24,709 nt of DNA from Prevotella sp. UBA2755 (GTDB taxonomy: Bacteria > Bacteroidota > Bacteroidia > Bacteroidales > Bacteroidaceae): positions 1 to 24,709 of the forward strand of contig DEJF01000030.1 in assembly GCA_002353225.1 (NCBI GenBank), written 5' to 3'. Position 1 is the stretch's first letter. Each line of letters starts with the position of its first letter. A model generated the notes under the pieces. That model ran no database searches. It was not told the origin of the DNA and saw nothing but the letters and a program-made list of their open reading frames with translations. Both the position numbers and the translations under genes were made by a program. Shown here one piece after another: positions 6,886 to 14,449 of the stretch.

Positions 6886-7347
6886 ATGATTAGAAAAGCA
6901 GAGAAAAAAGACATCCCAGGCTTGATTAACCTTCTTTATCAAGCCGATGCCGTTCATAACGGTATTCGCCCAGACCTGTTTAAGTCGAACACCCCCAAAT
7001 ATGACGAGCAAGATCTGGAGCACATCCTCGAAGAAGACAACAAACCTATCTTTGTGTATGATGACGGAAAGATAGTAGGACATGCTTTCTGTCAGATCAC
7101 GGAAGTAAGGAACCACAGACTACTGCAAGATATCAAGACCTTGTATATTGATGACATCTGTGTCGACGAGGCAGTCCGTGGCAAGCATGTAGGAAAGGCG
7201 TTGTACGAGTTTGTGCGTGACTACGCCAAGTCTATCGGGTGCTATAACATCACCCTCAATGTATGGGAGGGTAACGACCCAGCCCAGCATTTCTACCAGA
7301 GCATGGGTATGCAAGTGCAGAAAACGGGTATGGAGATTATTTTGTAA
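6886..7347 (+). CDS. GNAT family N-acetyltransferase
   Basis: This 153-residue GNAT protein moves an acetyl group from acetyl-CoA to an amine. The substrate is unknown. The N-terminus MIRKAEKKDIPGLINLL is typical of the fold. Motif A is at residues 84-110, with LYIDDICVDEAVRGKHVGKAL, in which R98-G99-K100-H101-V102-G103 is the pyrophosphate-binding loop. Motif B follows in NVWEGNDPAQHFYQSMGM (125-142). The ATG at 6886 is chosen because homologues begin here. A longer in-frame reading overlaps the dehydrogenase gene. Its 3' end overlaps the convergent NUDIX gene by 11 bases. Confidence 0.9.
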   Translation: MIRKAEKKDIPGLINLLYQADAVHNGIRPDLFKSNTPKYDEQDLEHILEEDNKPIFVYDDGKIVGHAFCQITEVRNHRLLQDIKTLYIDDICVDEAVRGKHVGKALYEFVRDYAKSIGCYNITLNVWEGNDPAQHFYQSMGMQVQKTGMEIIL

Positions 7348-7843
7348 GGAAGAACCGTTGGAACTCACTTTCGAAATTAGGGGTGAGGATACCATTACCA
7401 ATGGCGGAACGGATCTCATCAAGAGACCAGAAGCGCCCACCATCCAACTCGTCAGCAGAGGGACGGACAGGTCCATCGTAAACGGTACGATGGACATAGA
7501 CGAGTTCGGACTCCCTCTGGCTGTCAAAGACATACAACCCTACCCGTTCCGGGGTGAAATCAGTCATTCCCAACTCCTCACGCACTTCCCGTACAAGAGC
7601 CTCCTCAGGCGTCTCCCCATAGTCAATATGTCCGCCTACGGCTGTGTCCCACTTGCCAGGCTGTATGTCTTTCCATTCAGGACGTTTCTGCAAATAGACT
7701 TCGCCATGACTATTGAACACATGGAGATGGACGACAGGATGCAACAGATGGGAACCGCTATGGCACTCCCCACGGGTTGCGGAGCCAATGACCTTTCCCG
7801 TCTTATCGACTATAGGGAAAATTTCTTGTTGATTGTCTTGCAT
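7337..7843 (-). CDS. NUDIX hydrolase
   Basis: This 168-residue protein begins MQDNQQEIFPIVDKTGKVIG. The Nudix box is intact at residues 71-93: Gly71, Glu77, then REVREELGM with the metal-binding Glu89 and Glu90. The N-terminal signature (IVDKTGKVIGSATRGECH) and LLHPVVHLHVFNSHGEVYLQKR resemble the NUDIX subgroup that includes isopentenyl-diphosphate isomerase-like hydrolases. The substrate may therefore be a nucleoside diphosphate derivative or related compound, and I cannot specify it. A longer reading to 8047 would run past the promoter, so the start at 7843 is preferred. It is cytosolic, and its end overlaps the acetyltransferase by 11 bases in a tail-to-tail layout. Confidence 0.88.
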   Translation of the reverse strand: MQDNQQEIFPIVDKTGKVIGSATRGECHSGSHLLHPVVHLHVFNSHGEVYLQKRPEWKDIQPGKWDTAVGGHIDYGETPEEALVREVREELGMTDFTPERVGLYVFDSQRESELVYVHRTVYDGPVRPSADELDGGRFWSLDEIRSAIGNGILTPNFESEFQRFFLTK

Positions 7844-7874
7844 GTTTACAAATGATGATAAACGTTTCAACGTG

Positions 7875-7882
7875 CAAATATA
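7875..7882 (-). promoter_or_regulatory. -7 box TATATTTG of the NUDIX gene
   Basis: On the minus strand TATATTTG lies 31 bases before the NUDIX ATG at 7843. A clear -33 was not found. This box makes the longer N-terminal reading unlikely. Confidence 0.5.
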
Positions 7883-7926
7883 GATATAATTTTTGTCAAT
7901 TTCTATACTTAATATAAAAAAATGTG

Positions 7927-7934
7927 TATCTTTG
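7927..7934 (+). promoter_or_regulatory. -7 box TATCTTTG with long leader before the permease gene
   Basis: TATCTTTG on the plus strand stands 118 bases before the ATG at 8053, so the transcript would have an untranslated leader of about 110 bases. No known riboswitch or strong hairpin was recognised in the leader. Confidence 0.5.
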
Positions 7935-8052
7935 TATTTTGAAATAAATAAAACTACTAATATTACTAATACAAAGTCCGACACTTCTACCGTTTCGGAG
8001 AACTGGTCGAACTGCCCTATATTAAGACTATGAGAGAATAAATACAAAAGAC

Positions 8053-9366
8053 ATGAGCAAGCGTAATTCCCTGATATCGAAAGACGGAGTGAGTTATCTG
8101 ATACCGTTTATCCTCATCACGTTCTGTTTTGCCCTCTGGGGATTTGCCAACGATATCACCAATCCGATGGTGAAGGCATTCTCCAAGATATTCCGCATGA
8201 ACGTGACAGACGGTACACTGGTACAAGTCGCCTTCTACGGAGGCTATTTCTGTATGGCATTCCCTGCCGCTATCTTCATCCGCAAGTACAGTTACAAGGC
8301 TGGTGTACTGATGGGACTGGGGCTCTATGCTACAGGAGCATTACTGTTCTTCCCCTCCAAGAGCATCGGACTATACGGCTGTTTCCTGTTCGCTTACTTC
8401 ATCATGACTTGCGGGCTCTCGTTCTTAGAGACCTCTTGTAACCCGTATATCCTCACGATGGGACCTGAGGAGACGGCAACCCGACGGTTGAACATGGCAC
8501 AGTGTTTTAATCCTTGCGGCTCCATCATCGGTATGTTTGTCGCCATGAACTTCATACAGGCGAAACTCAACCCGATGAGCAGTGCCGACCGTGCCCTGCT
8601 CAGTGATGCCGACTTTGAGGCGATGAAAGATGCTGACCTGAGCATCCTCATATCACCATATTTAATTATAGGACTGGTCATCGTGGCGATGCTCCTGATT
8701 ATTCTCTTCGCCAAGATGCCGAAGAGCGGTGACCAGAACCACGACCTTCATATCATGGCAACCCTGAGACGTATCGTCTCTCTGAAATATTATTGCGAAG
8801 GGGTCATCGCACAGTTCTTCTATGTGGGTGCCCAGATCATGTGCTGGACCTTTATTATCCAGTATGGTACGAGAGTCTTCATGGCAGAGGGTATGGACGA
8901 GCAGTCGGCGGAGGTGCTGTCACAGCGTTTCAACATCTACGCTATGCTGTTCTTCATCTGCTCCCGTTTCATCGCCACCTACCTGATGAAGTGGTTGAAG
9001 CCAGCCAAGTTACTTGCTATCTTCGGGATGTTTGGCATGCTTTTCACCTTAGGAGTCATTCTGTTCCAGAACAGGTACGGTGTGTATTGTCTGGTATGTG
9101 TCAGCGGTTGTATGTCGCTGATGTTCCCCACCATCTACGGTATTGCCCTTGACGGACTGGGAGACGACGCGAAGTTTGGAGCGGCTGGTCTGATTATGGC
9201 AATCCTCGGAGGCTCCGTACTCCCACCCTTCCAAGCAATGATTATCGATCAGGGTACGGTATTCGGTTCTTTCCCCGCCACCAATGCCTCCTTCATCCTG
9301 CCTTTCATCTGTTTCCTCATCGTCACCATCTATGGTTACAGGACCCATCGCGTAAGAAATCTATAA
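8053..9366 (+). CDS. fucP: FucP-type sugar:H+ symporter (MFS)
   Basis: This inner-membrane major facilitator protein of 437 residues has about 12 hydrophobic helices. It matches the FucP/GluP group by FALWGFANDITNPMV (Asp34, equivalent to E. coli FucP Asp46) and SFLETSCNPYI (Glu126, equivalent to Glu135), the two acidic residues used in proton-coupled sugar uptake. The sugar is probably L-fucose, but members also carry glucose or galactose, and no fucose catabolic genes are in the window to decide this. It precedes a 25-codon ORF and the secreted phosphatase on the same strand, with small gaps that suggest one transcript. Confidence 0.9.
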   Translation: MSKRNSLISKDGVSYLIPFILITFCFALWGFANDITNPMVKAFSKIFRMNVTDGTLVQVAFYGGYFCMAFPAAIFIRKYSYKAGVLMGLGLYATGALLFFPSKSIGLYGCFLFAYFIMTCGLSFLETSCNPYILTMGPEETATRRLNMAQCFNPCGSIIGMFVAMNFIQAKLNPMSSADRALLSDADFEAMKDADLSILISPYLIIGLVIVAMLLIILFAKMPKSGDQNHDLHIMATLRRIVSLKYYCEGVIAQFFYVGAQIMCWTFIIQYGTRVFMAEGMDEQSAEVLSQRFNIYAMLFFICSRFIATYLMKWLKPAKLLAIFGMFGMLFTLGVILFQNRYGVYCLVCVSGCMSLMFPTIYGIALDGLGDDAKFGAAGLIMAILGGSVLPPFQAMIIDQGTVFGSFPATNASFILPFICFLIVTIYGYRTHRVRNL

Positions 9367-9378
9367 TCATCACACATT

Positions 9379-9456
9379 ATGAAAGCAAAACAACTATACC
9401 AAGACGGAGATCTCTATCCAGACCAAGTATTCCGCATCTTAGTACATTTCGGATAA
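9379..9456 (+). CDS. 25-residue small ORF between permease and phosphatase
   Basis: The ATG at 9379 opens a 25-codon ORF that begins MKAKQLYQDGDLYPDQVFRI and ends at a TAA at 9454-9456. It lies 12 bases after the permease stop and 17 bases before the phosphatase start, so all three could be translated from one message. Codon choice resembles its neighbours. It has no transmembrane segment or signal peptide. It may be a genuine small protein, a translated spacer or the truncated start of a lost gene. I do not recognise it. Confidence 0.35.
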   Translation: MKAKQLYQDGDLYPDQVFRILVHFG

Positions 9457-9473
9457 TTCAAAACCACAACGAT

Positions 9474-10742
9474 ATGATCAGAAAAACCTTTTTACTTTTC
9501 CTCTTCTCCCTTCTCTCCCTGATGGTAGGAGCACAGGAGAGCAACGTCCTTGACCAACTCAAGGCTAACCCCAGGAAAGCCTATGGTAATGACTGTCCTT
9601 ATCTGTTCGAGGAGACACCCCTGACTAAGGCACCACGTGGCTATCGTCCTTTCTATATCAGCCACTATGCCCGTCATGGGTCACGTTACAACTGGAGTTC
9701 CAAACTCTATAAGGACCTGGACACCCTGTTGACCACCGCCCACGAGAAGCAGTTGCTCACCCCAGAGGGCGAGACGTTCTATCGTAAGTTCATCGCCGTC
9801 AAGGATGAGTTGATGACAGGAGTCGGAGAACTGACCCAGTTAGGATGGGAACAGCACCAAGGTATCGCACGGAGAATGTACAACCAGTTTCCCGAAGTGT
9901 TCAAGAAAGGTGGTAATGTGTTTGCTGTATCCTCCCTCTCCGGACGTTGTGTGCTGAGCATGTCGGCATTCTGTCAGGAGTTGGTACAATGTAACCCGAA
10001 TATAGAGATTCGCGAACAGTCATCCCGTTTCACCCTTGATGCCGTCGTTCCTAACGACCGGCAGAATCCCCATAAGCGTGACTTCCCCAAGGCAAAGCCC
10101 CGCTACGAGGCTAACCGCAGTCAGTTTAAGAGCGATAACACGTTAGTGGACAAAGTAATGGCAAGAACCTTCACGTCAACAGAAGGGTTGGCGGGAGACA
10201 AGCATAAGAATGCCTATGTGCTCATCGATTTCTACAAGACCCTGCCCAGTATCAATTATGAGGGTATGATGGGCAACCTGCTTACTGACGAGGAGATTGC
10301 CGAGCAGTGGGAGGCTTCTAACCTCGGTTCCTATACCTGGGTGTTCACAGACAAATATGTGGTCATCCCCATCCTGCAGGACATCCTCCAGAAAGCCGAT
10401 GCCGTACTGGCTGGTACCAGTGACCATCTCGCAGACCTTCGTTTCGGACATGACTCCTTCATCGGTCCCTTGACCGTCCTGATGGGTATCAATGGTGCGG
10501 ACCTTGACCCTGAGGATCCCTATGAGGTGAAGAACTGTTACCAGAACTGGGAGACCTGTAAGGCTTGTAACATCCAACTGGTGTTCTATCGTGGTAAACA
10601 AGGACGTAACGATATCCTCGTCAAATGCCTGCTGAACGGTATGGAGGCAAAACTACCCGTACCCACCACACAGGCACCTTATTATAAATGGACTGACTTT
10701 CGCGACTTCTACACGAAACGCTGTCAGGACATCAAGGAATAA
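9474..10742 (+). CDS. Secreted histidine acid phosphatase (phytase/MINPP type)
   Basis: This clade-2 histidine phosphatase removes phosphate from organic phosphates such as inositol polyphosphates through a phosphohistidine. Residues 1-20 form a signal peptide ending in GAQ, so it acts in the periplasm or on the outer membrane. The nucleophile motif is ARHGSR (residues 66-71, His68), a second conserved Arg is near SGRCVLSM (Arg158), and the proton-donor region is FGHDSF (His326-Asp327). The length of 422 residues fits Bacteroidota MINPP-like enzymes. Cysteines at 41, 159, 167, 173, 355, 362 and 365 could form disulfides in the periplasm. Co-transcription with the sugar permease is likely. Phytate as substrate is an inference. 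Confidence 0.85.
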   Translation: MIRKTFLLFLFSLLSLMVGAQESNVLDQLKANPRKAYGNDCPYLFEETPLTKAPRGYRPFYISHYARHGSRYNWSSKLYKDLDTLLTTAHEKQLLTPEGETFYRKFIAVKDELMTGVGELTQLGWEQHQGIARRMYNQFPEVFKKGGNVFAVSSLSGRCVLSMSAFCQELVQCNPNIEIREQSSRFTLDAVVPNDRQNPHKRDFPKAKPRYEANRSQFKSDNTLVDKVMARTFTSTEGLAGDKHKNAYVLIDFYKTLPSINYEGMMGNLLTDEEIAEQWEASNLGSYTWVFTDKYVVIPILQDILQKADAVLAGTSDHLADLRFGHDSFIGPLTVLMGINGADLDPEDPYEVKNCYQNWETCKACNIQLVFYRGKQGRNDILVKCLLNGMEAKLPVPTTQAPYYKWTDFRDFYTKRCQDIKE

Positions 10743-11646
10743 ACGAGCACAGCGAGTCTATCGGATATTTCGGGAGGAGATGAAGGATGTTACGCTTACC
10801 AGACATCACTTCCTGTAAGATAAAGGAGCCCTTGGATTCCAGGGGCTTCACTATTTGTGCTTTCTCCTCCAGTCCAAAGACCTCCTGCATCACCCACATC
10901 ACCCCTTGTGAGAAATGAAGCAAGCCAAGTCCATTGAGCACTTTCTCATAATTGATTGCGGCAGCCTTGTCGTAGCCTGCCACCCGTTTCAGGGCAAAGA
11001 AACAGTCCATCAGGTCACGCAGGGTGATGCCCTGGTAGATAAAACGCCAGTAAAGGGTAATCAGCGAATACATGAAGGTCATGGAGACTGAGGGACGGGT
11101 CAGTTCACCGTCCTTCACAAACAAAGCCCTGTGGTTCTTCTCAAACCATGGTTTCAGCAACTTGTTCCGATAAGGATTCTTACCCAGACCGATACGGGCG
11201 TGGAGACGAGCGTCCTTCTCATTCCATGCCATCAGGAATACCCGTAGTTTCCCCTCCTCGCCATCCACATACATATCAATGCCGTCAGGCTGGCGAAGGG
11301 ATTGCAGTGTTTCACCATAATCGTGGGCGATACCCTGTCCTGCCAATACACTCGACTTAAAACCTGACTCGGATAGCAGTTTCTGTACCTCAACACATCG
11401 CTGGGTGAGCATCGCATTCTGCTCCTCTATCGCCTCAGCCTCCGCCATCCAGTCGATAATCAACTCATGAGGTACGCGTAGTCCGAACTCAAACAAAGCC
11501 TGCGCACCATGATAGCAGACACCCGTCAACTGTTGCTGACGCGCCATCTCATACAACACCTGCCATTCCTCTGGTTCTGGTCCACGGCTCAGACAGTCCA
11601 ATTGTCCCGCAGAGACCCTGATTAACTCATAAAACAATTTTTCCAT
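10732..11646 (-). CDS. Nucleotidyltransferase-fold protein with rearranged active-site motif
   Basis: This 304-residue protein resembles the nucleotidyltransferase family (PF14907 type) common in Bacteroidota capsule and accessory loci. The expected core reads about LKGxxxAxxY followed by RxxGDIDLWV. Here residues 99-128 read SVLAGQGIAHDY and LRQPDGIDMYVD. The catalytic-region lysine is an alanine (102), and GDID appears as DGID, which removes the D-x-D pair. The protein may be inactive or work differently. The N- and C-terminal helical parts look intact, so it is not simply decaying. There is no signal peptide. It converges with the phosphatase gene, overlapping it by 11 bases, and shares a divergent promoter region with the TPR/AraC regulator. 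Confidence 0.7.
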   Translation of the reverse strand: MEKLFYELIRVSAGQLDCLSRGPEPEEWQVLYEMARQQQLTGVCYHGAQALFEFGLRVPHELIIDWMAEAEAIEEQNAMLTQRCVEVQKLLSESGFKSSVLAGQGIAHDYGETLQSLRQPDGIDMYVDGEEGKLRVFLMAWNEKDARLHARIGLGKNPYRNKLLKPWFEKNHRALFVKDGELTRPSVSMTFMYSLITLYWRFIYQGITLRDLMDCFFALKRVAGYDKAAAINYEKVLNGLGLLHFSQGVMWVMQEVFGLEEKAQIVKPLESKGSFILQEVMSGKRNILHLLPKYPIDSLCSFIP

Positions 11647-11670
11647 AGTTCAAGGTTATTCCTAACGCGA

Positions 11671-11700
11671 CAAAGATACGGATTATTTTCGACATGCCAA
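11671..11700 (-). promoter_or_regulatory. Promoter of the nucleotidyltransferase-fold gene
   Basis: On the minus strand TATCTTTG (11671-11678) matches the -7 consensus and lies 25 bases before the ATG at 11646. A TTGG (11697-11700) 18 bases further up is a possible -33. Confidence 0.6.
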
Positions 11701-11717
11701 TACTTTAGGGAAAGAAA

Positions 11718-11749
11718 TTTGGGATTTACAAGTTTTTTGCATATCTTTG
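11718..11749 (+). promoter_or_regulatory. Promoter of the TPR/AraC regulator (TTTG-N20-TATCTTTG)
   Basis: TTTG at 11718-11721 and TATCTTTG at 11742-11749 are separated by exactly 20 bases, an ideal Bacteroidota promoter. The start codon follows 22 bases later. It is divergent from the promoter of the nucleotidyltransferase-fold gene, with about 17 bases between their -33 regions. Confidence 0.8.
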
Positions 11750-11771
11750 TCCCCACGAATTTGAATTTGAT

Positions 11772-13289
11772 ATGAAACAACGACTCTTTCTCACAATAAG
11801 TTGGCTGCTGATGACACTGGCTGTTCTTGCCGATGGCACCAAGGCAGAACAACTCTATGAGGCCGCTGATCAGGCATACGCGCAACAAGACTATAAACAG
11901 GCTGTCACGCTCGCCAAGCAGGCATTACCGCTATGTAAGGGTACAGAGACAGAGGCAGACTGTCTCAACCTGCTCGCTATTACCTATATCCGTCTTTCTG
12001 ACTACGGCGAGGCGGCGAAGTATGCCAAGGAGTGCTATGTCTTAGATGAGAAGAGCGGCGACCCCGATGTGATGTCGTCAAGCCTCAACACCCTCGCCGC
12101 TATCTATATGGGAGCCAACCAACCCCAAGAGGCGGAGAAGTATGTGCTGAAAGGGATTGAGATGGCAGAGAAGGCAAATAATCCCGGGCGCATGGCGATC
12201 TTACAGGCAATGGCATCGGAGGTGTATCATGCCCAAGGTCATGACGAGAAGGCACTACCCTATATCGAAAAGGCATACCAGATTGACAAGCAGACAGGTA
12301 ATGAGCCACGAGCCATGGTACGCCTTGCCCAGAAAGCGTCTATTCTTATCGGACTGCATCACTATCAGGAGGCAGAACAGGTGTTGAAAGAGGTCATCCC
12401 CTTCCTGCGGAAGACTCCCGACCGTCAGTCGTTAGGTATCGCCTGCAACAAGATGGGTATGGCACTGTTCTCCCAGCAACGGGAGAAGGAGGCACTACCC
12501 TACTATCAGGAGGCGGCGGATATCTTCATGCGACTGGGCGACCCATATAATGAGGTACATGCGAGAAGAGGACTCTATGAGGTGCTTTGGCAAAGTAACC
12601 CCGACGAGGCGAAGCACCAACTCGACCGTTTCAATGACTTGAAGGACTCCATCTACAGCAAGACATCCGCTGAGACACTGGCACGTTATAACGCGGAGTT
12701 CGGCAATGACTGGTTGCAGATAGAGAACCACGAGCAGCGGCGCGCCAAACTCTGGGCGATAGCCATTGCCGTTGTCCTTGCCATCCTCGTCGTCGTTATC
12801 TGGCTGTTGATGCGGAAAAGACAACAGCGTCAGGCAAATATCAACCAGAAGTTAAGTGAGCATATCAACGAGTTACGCGAGAAATACGACGTACTGAACG
12901 AGCATTACGACAATGCCATTGCCACCAGTACGAATATGGACACGAAAGAGTTGAACGCCGCTGACCGTGACTTCCTCGAGAATACTGTCAATATCATCAA
13001 CAACCTGATATACTCCGGACAGATAGATGCCAACCACGTCGCTGAGGAAATGGGCTTGAGTCTTTTCCAGTTCCGCCAAAGACTGACGTCATTAACTGAC
13101 GAGACACCTCAGTCTTTCATTCAGATTGTCCGTATGCGCCGAGCCCGTCACTTGCTCGACAACCATCCGGAGTTGAATATCTCGGAGATTGCCACGCTCT
13201 GCGCCTATAATGACACACCCAACTTCACCAGAGCCTTTAAGAAGACTTTCGGTATCACACCTACCCAATATTTAGAGCAAAAGCGGTAG
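11772..13289 (+). CDS. TPR - transmembrane - AraC-type DNA-binding regulator
   Basis: This 505-residue protein combines a signal-like N-terminus (1-20), tetratricopeptide repeats over about 24-300, one transmembrane helix (about 327-347, followed by RKRQQRQ), a coiled linker (about 355-385) and an AraC-type helix-turn-helix (about 415-505). The latter ends in the AraC signature NISEIATLCAYNDTPNFTRAFKKTFGITPTQY. The topology predicts a TPR sensor in the periplasm and a DNA-binding domain in the cytosol, a single-polypeptide signalling design known in Bacteroidota. The ligand or partner is unknown. Its own promoter is excellent. A 43-bp repeated regulatory element lies eight bases after its stop, just before the exported-protein genes, so those genes are candidate targets. 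Confidence 0.85.
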   Translation: MKQRLFLTISWLLMTLAVLADGTKAEQLYEAADQAYAQQDYKQAVTLAKQALPLCKGTETEADCLNLLAITYIRLSDYGEAAKYAKECYVLDEKSGDPDVMSSSLNTLAAIYMGANQPQEAEKYVLKGIEMAEKANNPGRMAILQAMASEVYHAQGHDEKALPYIEKAYQIDKQTGNEPRAMVRLAQKASILIGLHHYQEAEQVLKEVIPFLRKTPDRQSLGIACNKMGMALFSQQREKEALPYYQEAADIFMRLGDPYNEVHARRGLYEVLWQSNPDEAKHQLDRFNDLKDSIYSKTSAETLARYNAEFGNDWLQIENHEQRRAKLWAIAIAVVLAILVVVIWLLMRKRQQRQANINQKLSEHINELREKYDVLNEHYDNAIATSTNMDTKELNAADRDFLENTVNIINNLIYSGQIDANHVAEEMGLSLFQFRQRLTSLTDETPQSFIQIVRMRRARHLLDNHPELNISEIATLCAYNDTPNFTRAFKKTFGITPTQYLEQKR

Positions 13290-13296
13290 ATTACAC

Positions 13297-13357
13297 GAAA
13301 TGATAAGATTACTTGACGAAATGATAACGGCATTTCGTCTTTTTTGTCATACCTTTG
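13297..13357 (+). promoter_or_regulatory. 43-bp repeated element, copy 1, with -7 box
   Basis: GAAATGATAA occurs at 13297-13306 and again at 13318-13327, a direct repeat with a 21-base period. GACGAAATG (13315-13323) and CATTTCGTC (13331-13339) form a 9-bp inverted repeat around the expected -33 position. A -7 box, TACCTTTG, stands at 13350-13357, ten bases after the element. No TTTG -33 is present, so the promoter may need an activator. A similar element with the same spacing is at 18316-18376. The hairpin is followed by six T's, so a terminator for the regulator gene is possible as well. Confidence 0.65.
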
Positions 13358-13395
13358 TCCACAGAATGACAAAGACAAAATATCAAGAGAGTGCA

Positions 13396-13536
13396 ATGAA
13401 ATACGCCAAGGACTATTTGGAGCGACTGCTCCAGATGGAGGACATGGTGGGGCGCAATGTAGAGAAGAGGCTCGGTCAGAAGGCAGAGCGTAACGGAAAG
13501 CAGTATCCCAAGAGAGAGCATGATAAAAACAAATAA
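13396..13536 (+). CDS. Small basic hypothetical protein, 46 residues
   Basis: The ATG at 13396 opens a 46-codon ORF. The protein starts MKYAKDYLERLLQMEDMVGRN and ends with a lysine-rich tail. It is predicted to be helical and charged with no signal peptide, so it should be cytosolic. AAGAGAG lies six to twelve bases before the start and serves as a ribosome-binding site. An earlier in-frame ATG at 13366 would put the start right at the transcription start, so 13396 is preferred. It is the first gene after regulatory element copy 1 and is followed 23 bases later by a lipoprotein gene. The family is not recognised. Confidence 0.5.
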   Translation: MKYAKDYLERLLQMEDMVGRNVEKRLGQKAERNGKQYPKREHDKNK

Positions 13537-13559
13537 TATATTTATTTAACCATTAAAAC

Positions 13560-14414
13560 ATGATAAGAATGATGAAGATTAACAAAGGTATTTTAAGCCA
13601 GTTGGCTCTTGTGGCAATTGCTTTCATGACCAGTGCAGCAGGTTGTTCTGGTGACAGCAGTAGTGACGATGATGGACGCAAAACGTATGTTGACAAATGG
13701 GCTAACCTTGTCAATGAGACGAAGCATGACCTGCAGGTCAATGGCAACAAGGCTACTTACGGCAGTCATACCTACGAGGTGACAGGAACTATCCCTGATG
13801 CTGGTGAGGATGTGAACGGTGATGGCATTGCTGACGTGGATGAGTATCTGGGAAAGGTTAGCGCAACCGTATCATTCTCGAACATCCCCAGCGGCTACAC
13901 CGAGTTTGAGGCTGTCTACAACGGACTGTTAGGCAAGAGCATTCATGGTACTGCCGCGATGATTCCCATGGCGATGGAGATCTATGCCCGTAATACCTCC
14001 ACTGGTGAGAAGTGCTTCAACCTGTTGTGTAACAGCAAAGAGACGGTAAACGGTATTATCCGGGTGCTGAAAACCAAGATTGTCGCTTCCCAGTATTCAC
14101 CAGAGAACGACCTGTATATCCAGCGTTTCCTCGCTGCGGCACTGTTGAAGGGTGCTACCCCTGACAACGCCTACAGCCCCTCCACCCCATATACCGTAGA
14201 GATGGGACCCTCAGTGAACAAGCCTCAGGAGATCAGTATCAGTGGCAACGGCACTGACTATTTCCTCTATATCTTCGGCAAGGGATGGGACACTGAGCAG
14301 CGTCAGGTGGAGATATTCATGGAGAAAGGTGCCAGCCTCTACAAGGTATTCAACTGTCCCAGCACCTATACACAGTGTAAGAACATCGTAGGCACATGGC
14401 AGGGACTGAAATAA
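13560..14414 (+). CDS. Exported lipoprotein of unknown function
   Basis: This 284-residue protein has a lipoprotein signal peptide with a probable modified Cys29 in TSAAGCSGDSSSDDDG, so it should be attached to a membrane and face the periplasm or the outside. The stretch after the cysteine is rich in Ser and Asp, which in Bacteroidota may favour surface export. DVNGDGIADVDEY (about residues 83-95) resembles a calcium-binding dockerin or EF-hand loop. The rest contains a compact domain with conserved-looking FNLLCNSKETVNGIIRVLK and FLYIFGKGWD segments, in a family I do not recognise. The start may be the first, fourth or fifth Met. It lies second after regulatory element copy 1. Confidence 0.75.
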   Translation: MIRMMKINKGILSQLALVAIAFMTSAAGCSGDSSSDDDGRKTYVDKWANLVNETKHDLQVNGNKATYGSHTYEVTGTIPDAGEDVNGDGIADVDEYLGKVSATVSFSNIPSGYTEFEAVYNGLLGKSIHGTAAMIPMAMEIYARNTSTGEKCFNLLCNSKETVNGIIRVLKTKIVASQYSPENDLYIQRFLAAALLKGATPDNAYSPSTPYTVEMGPSVNKPQEISISGNGTDYFLYIFGKGWDTEQRQVEIFMEKGASLYKVFNCPSTYTQCKNIVGTWQGLK

Positions 14415-14449
14415 ACAACGAACAACATCATATAATTAAGGTATAAATT

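Noticed and set aside
7844..8047. N-terminal extension of the NUDIX protein
   Set aside because: The extension is not NUDIX-like and runs across the predicted -7 box at 7875-7882.
13324..13346. 43-bp element as a simple intrinsic terminator
   Set aside because: The hairpin and T run are compatible with termination, but the conserved direct repeats and identical 10-base distance to a -7 box in both copies are not explained by it. A dual role remains possible.
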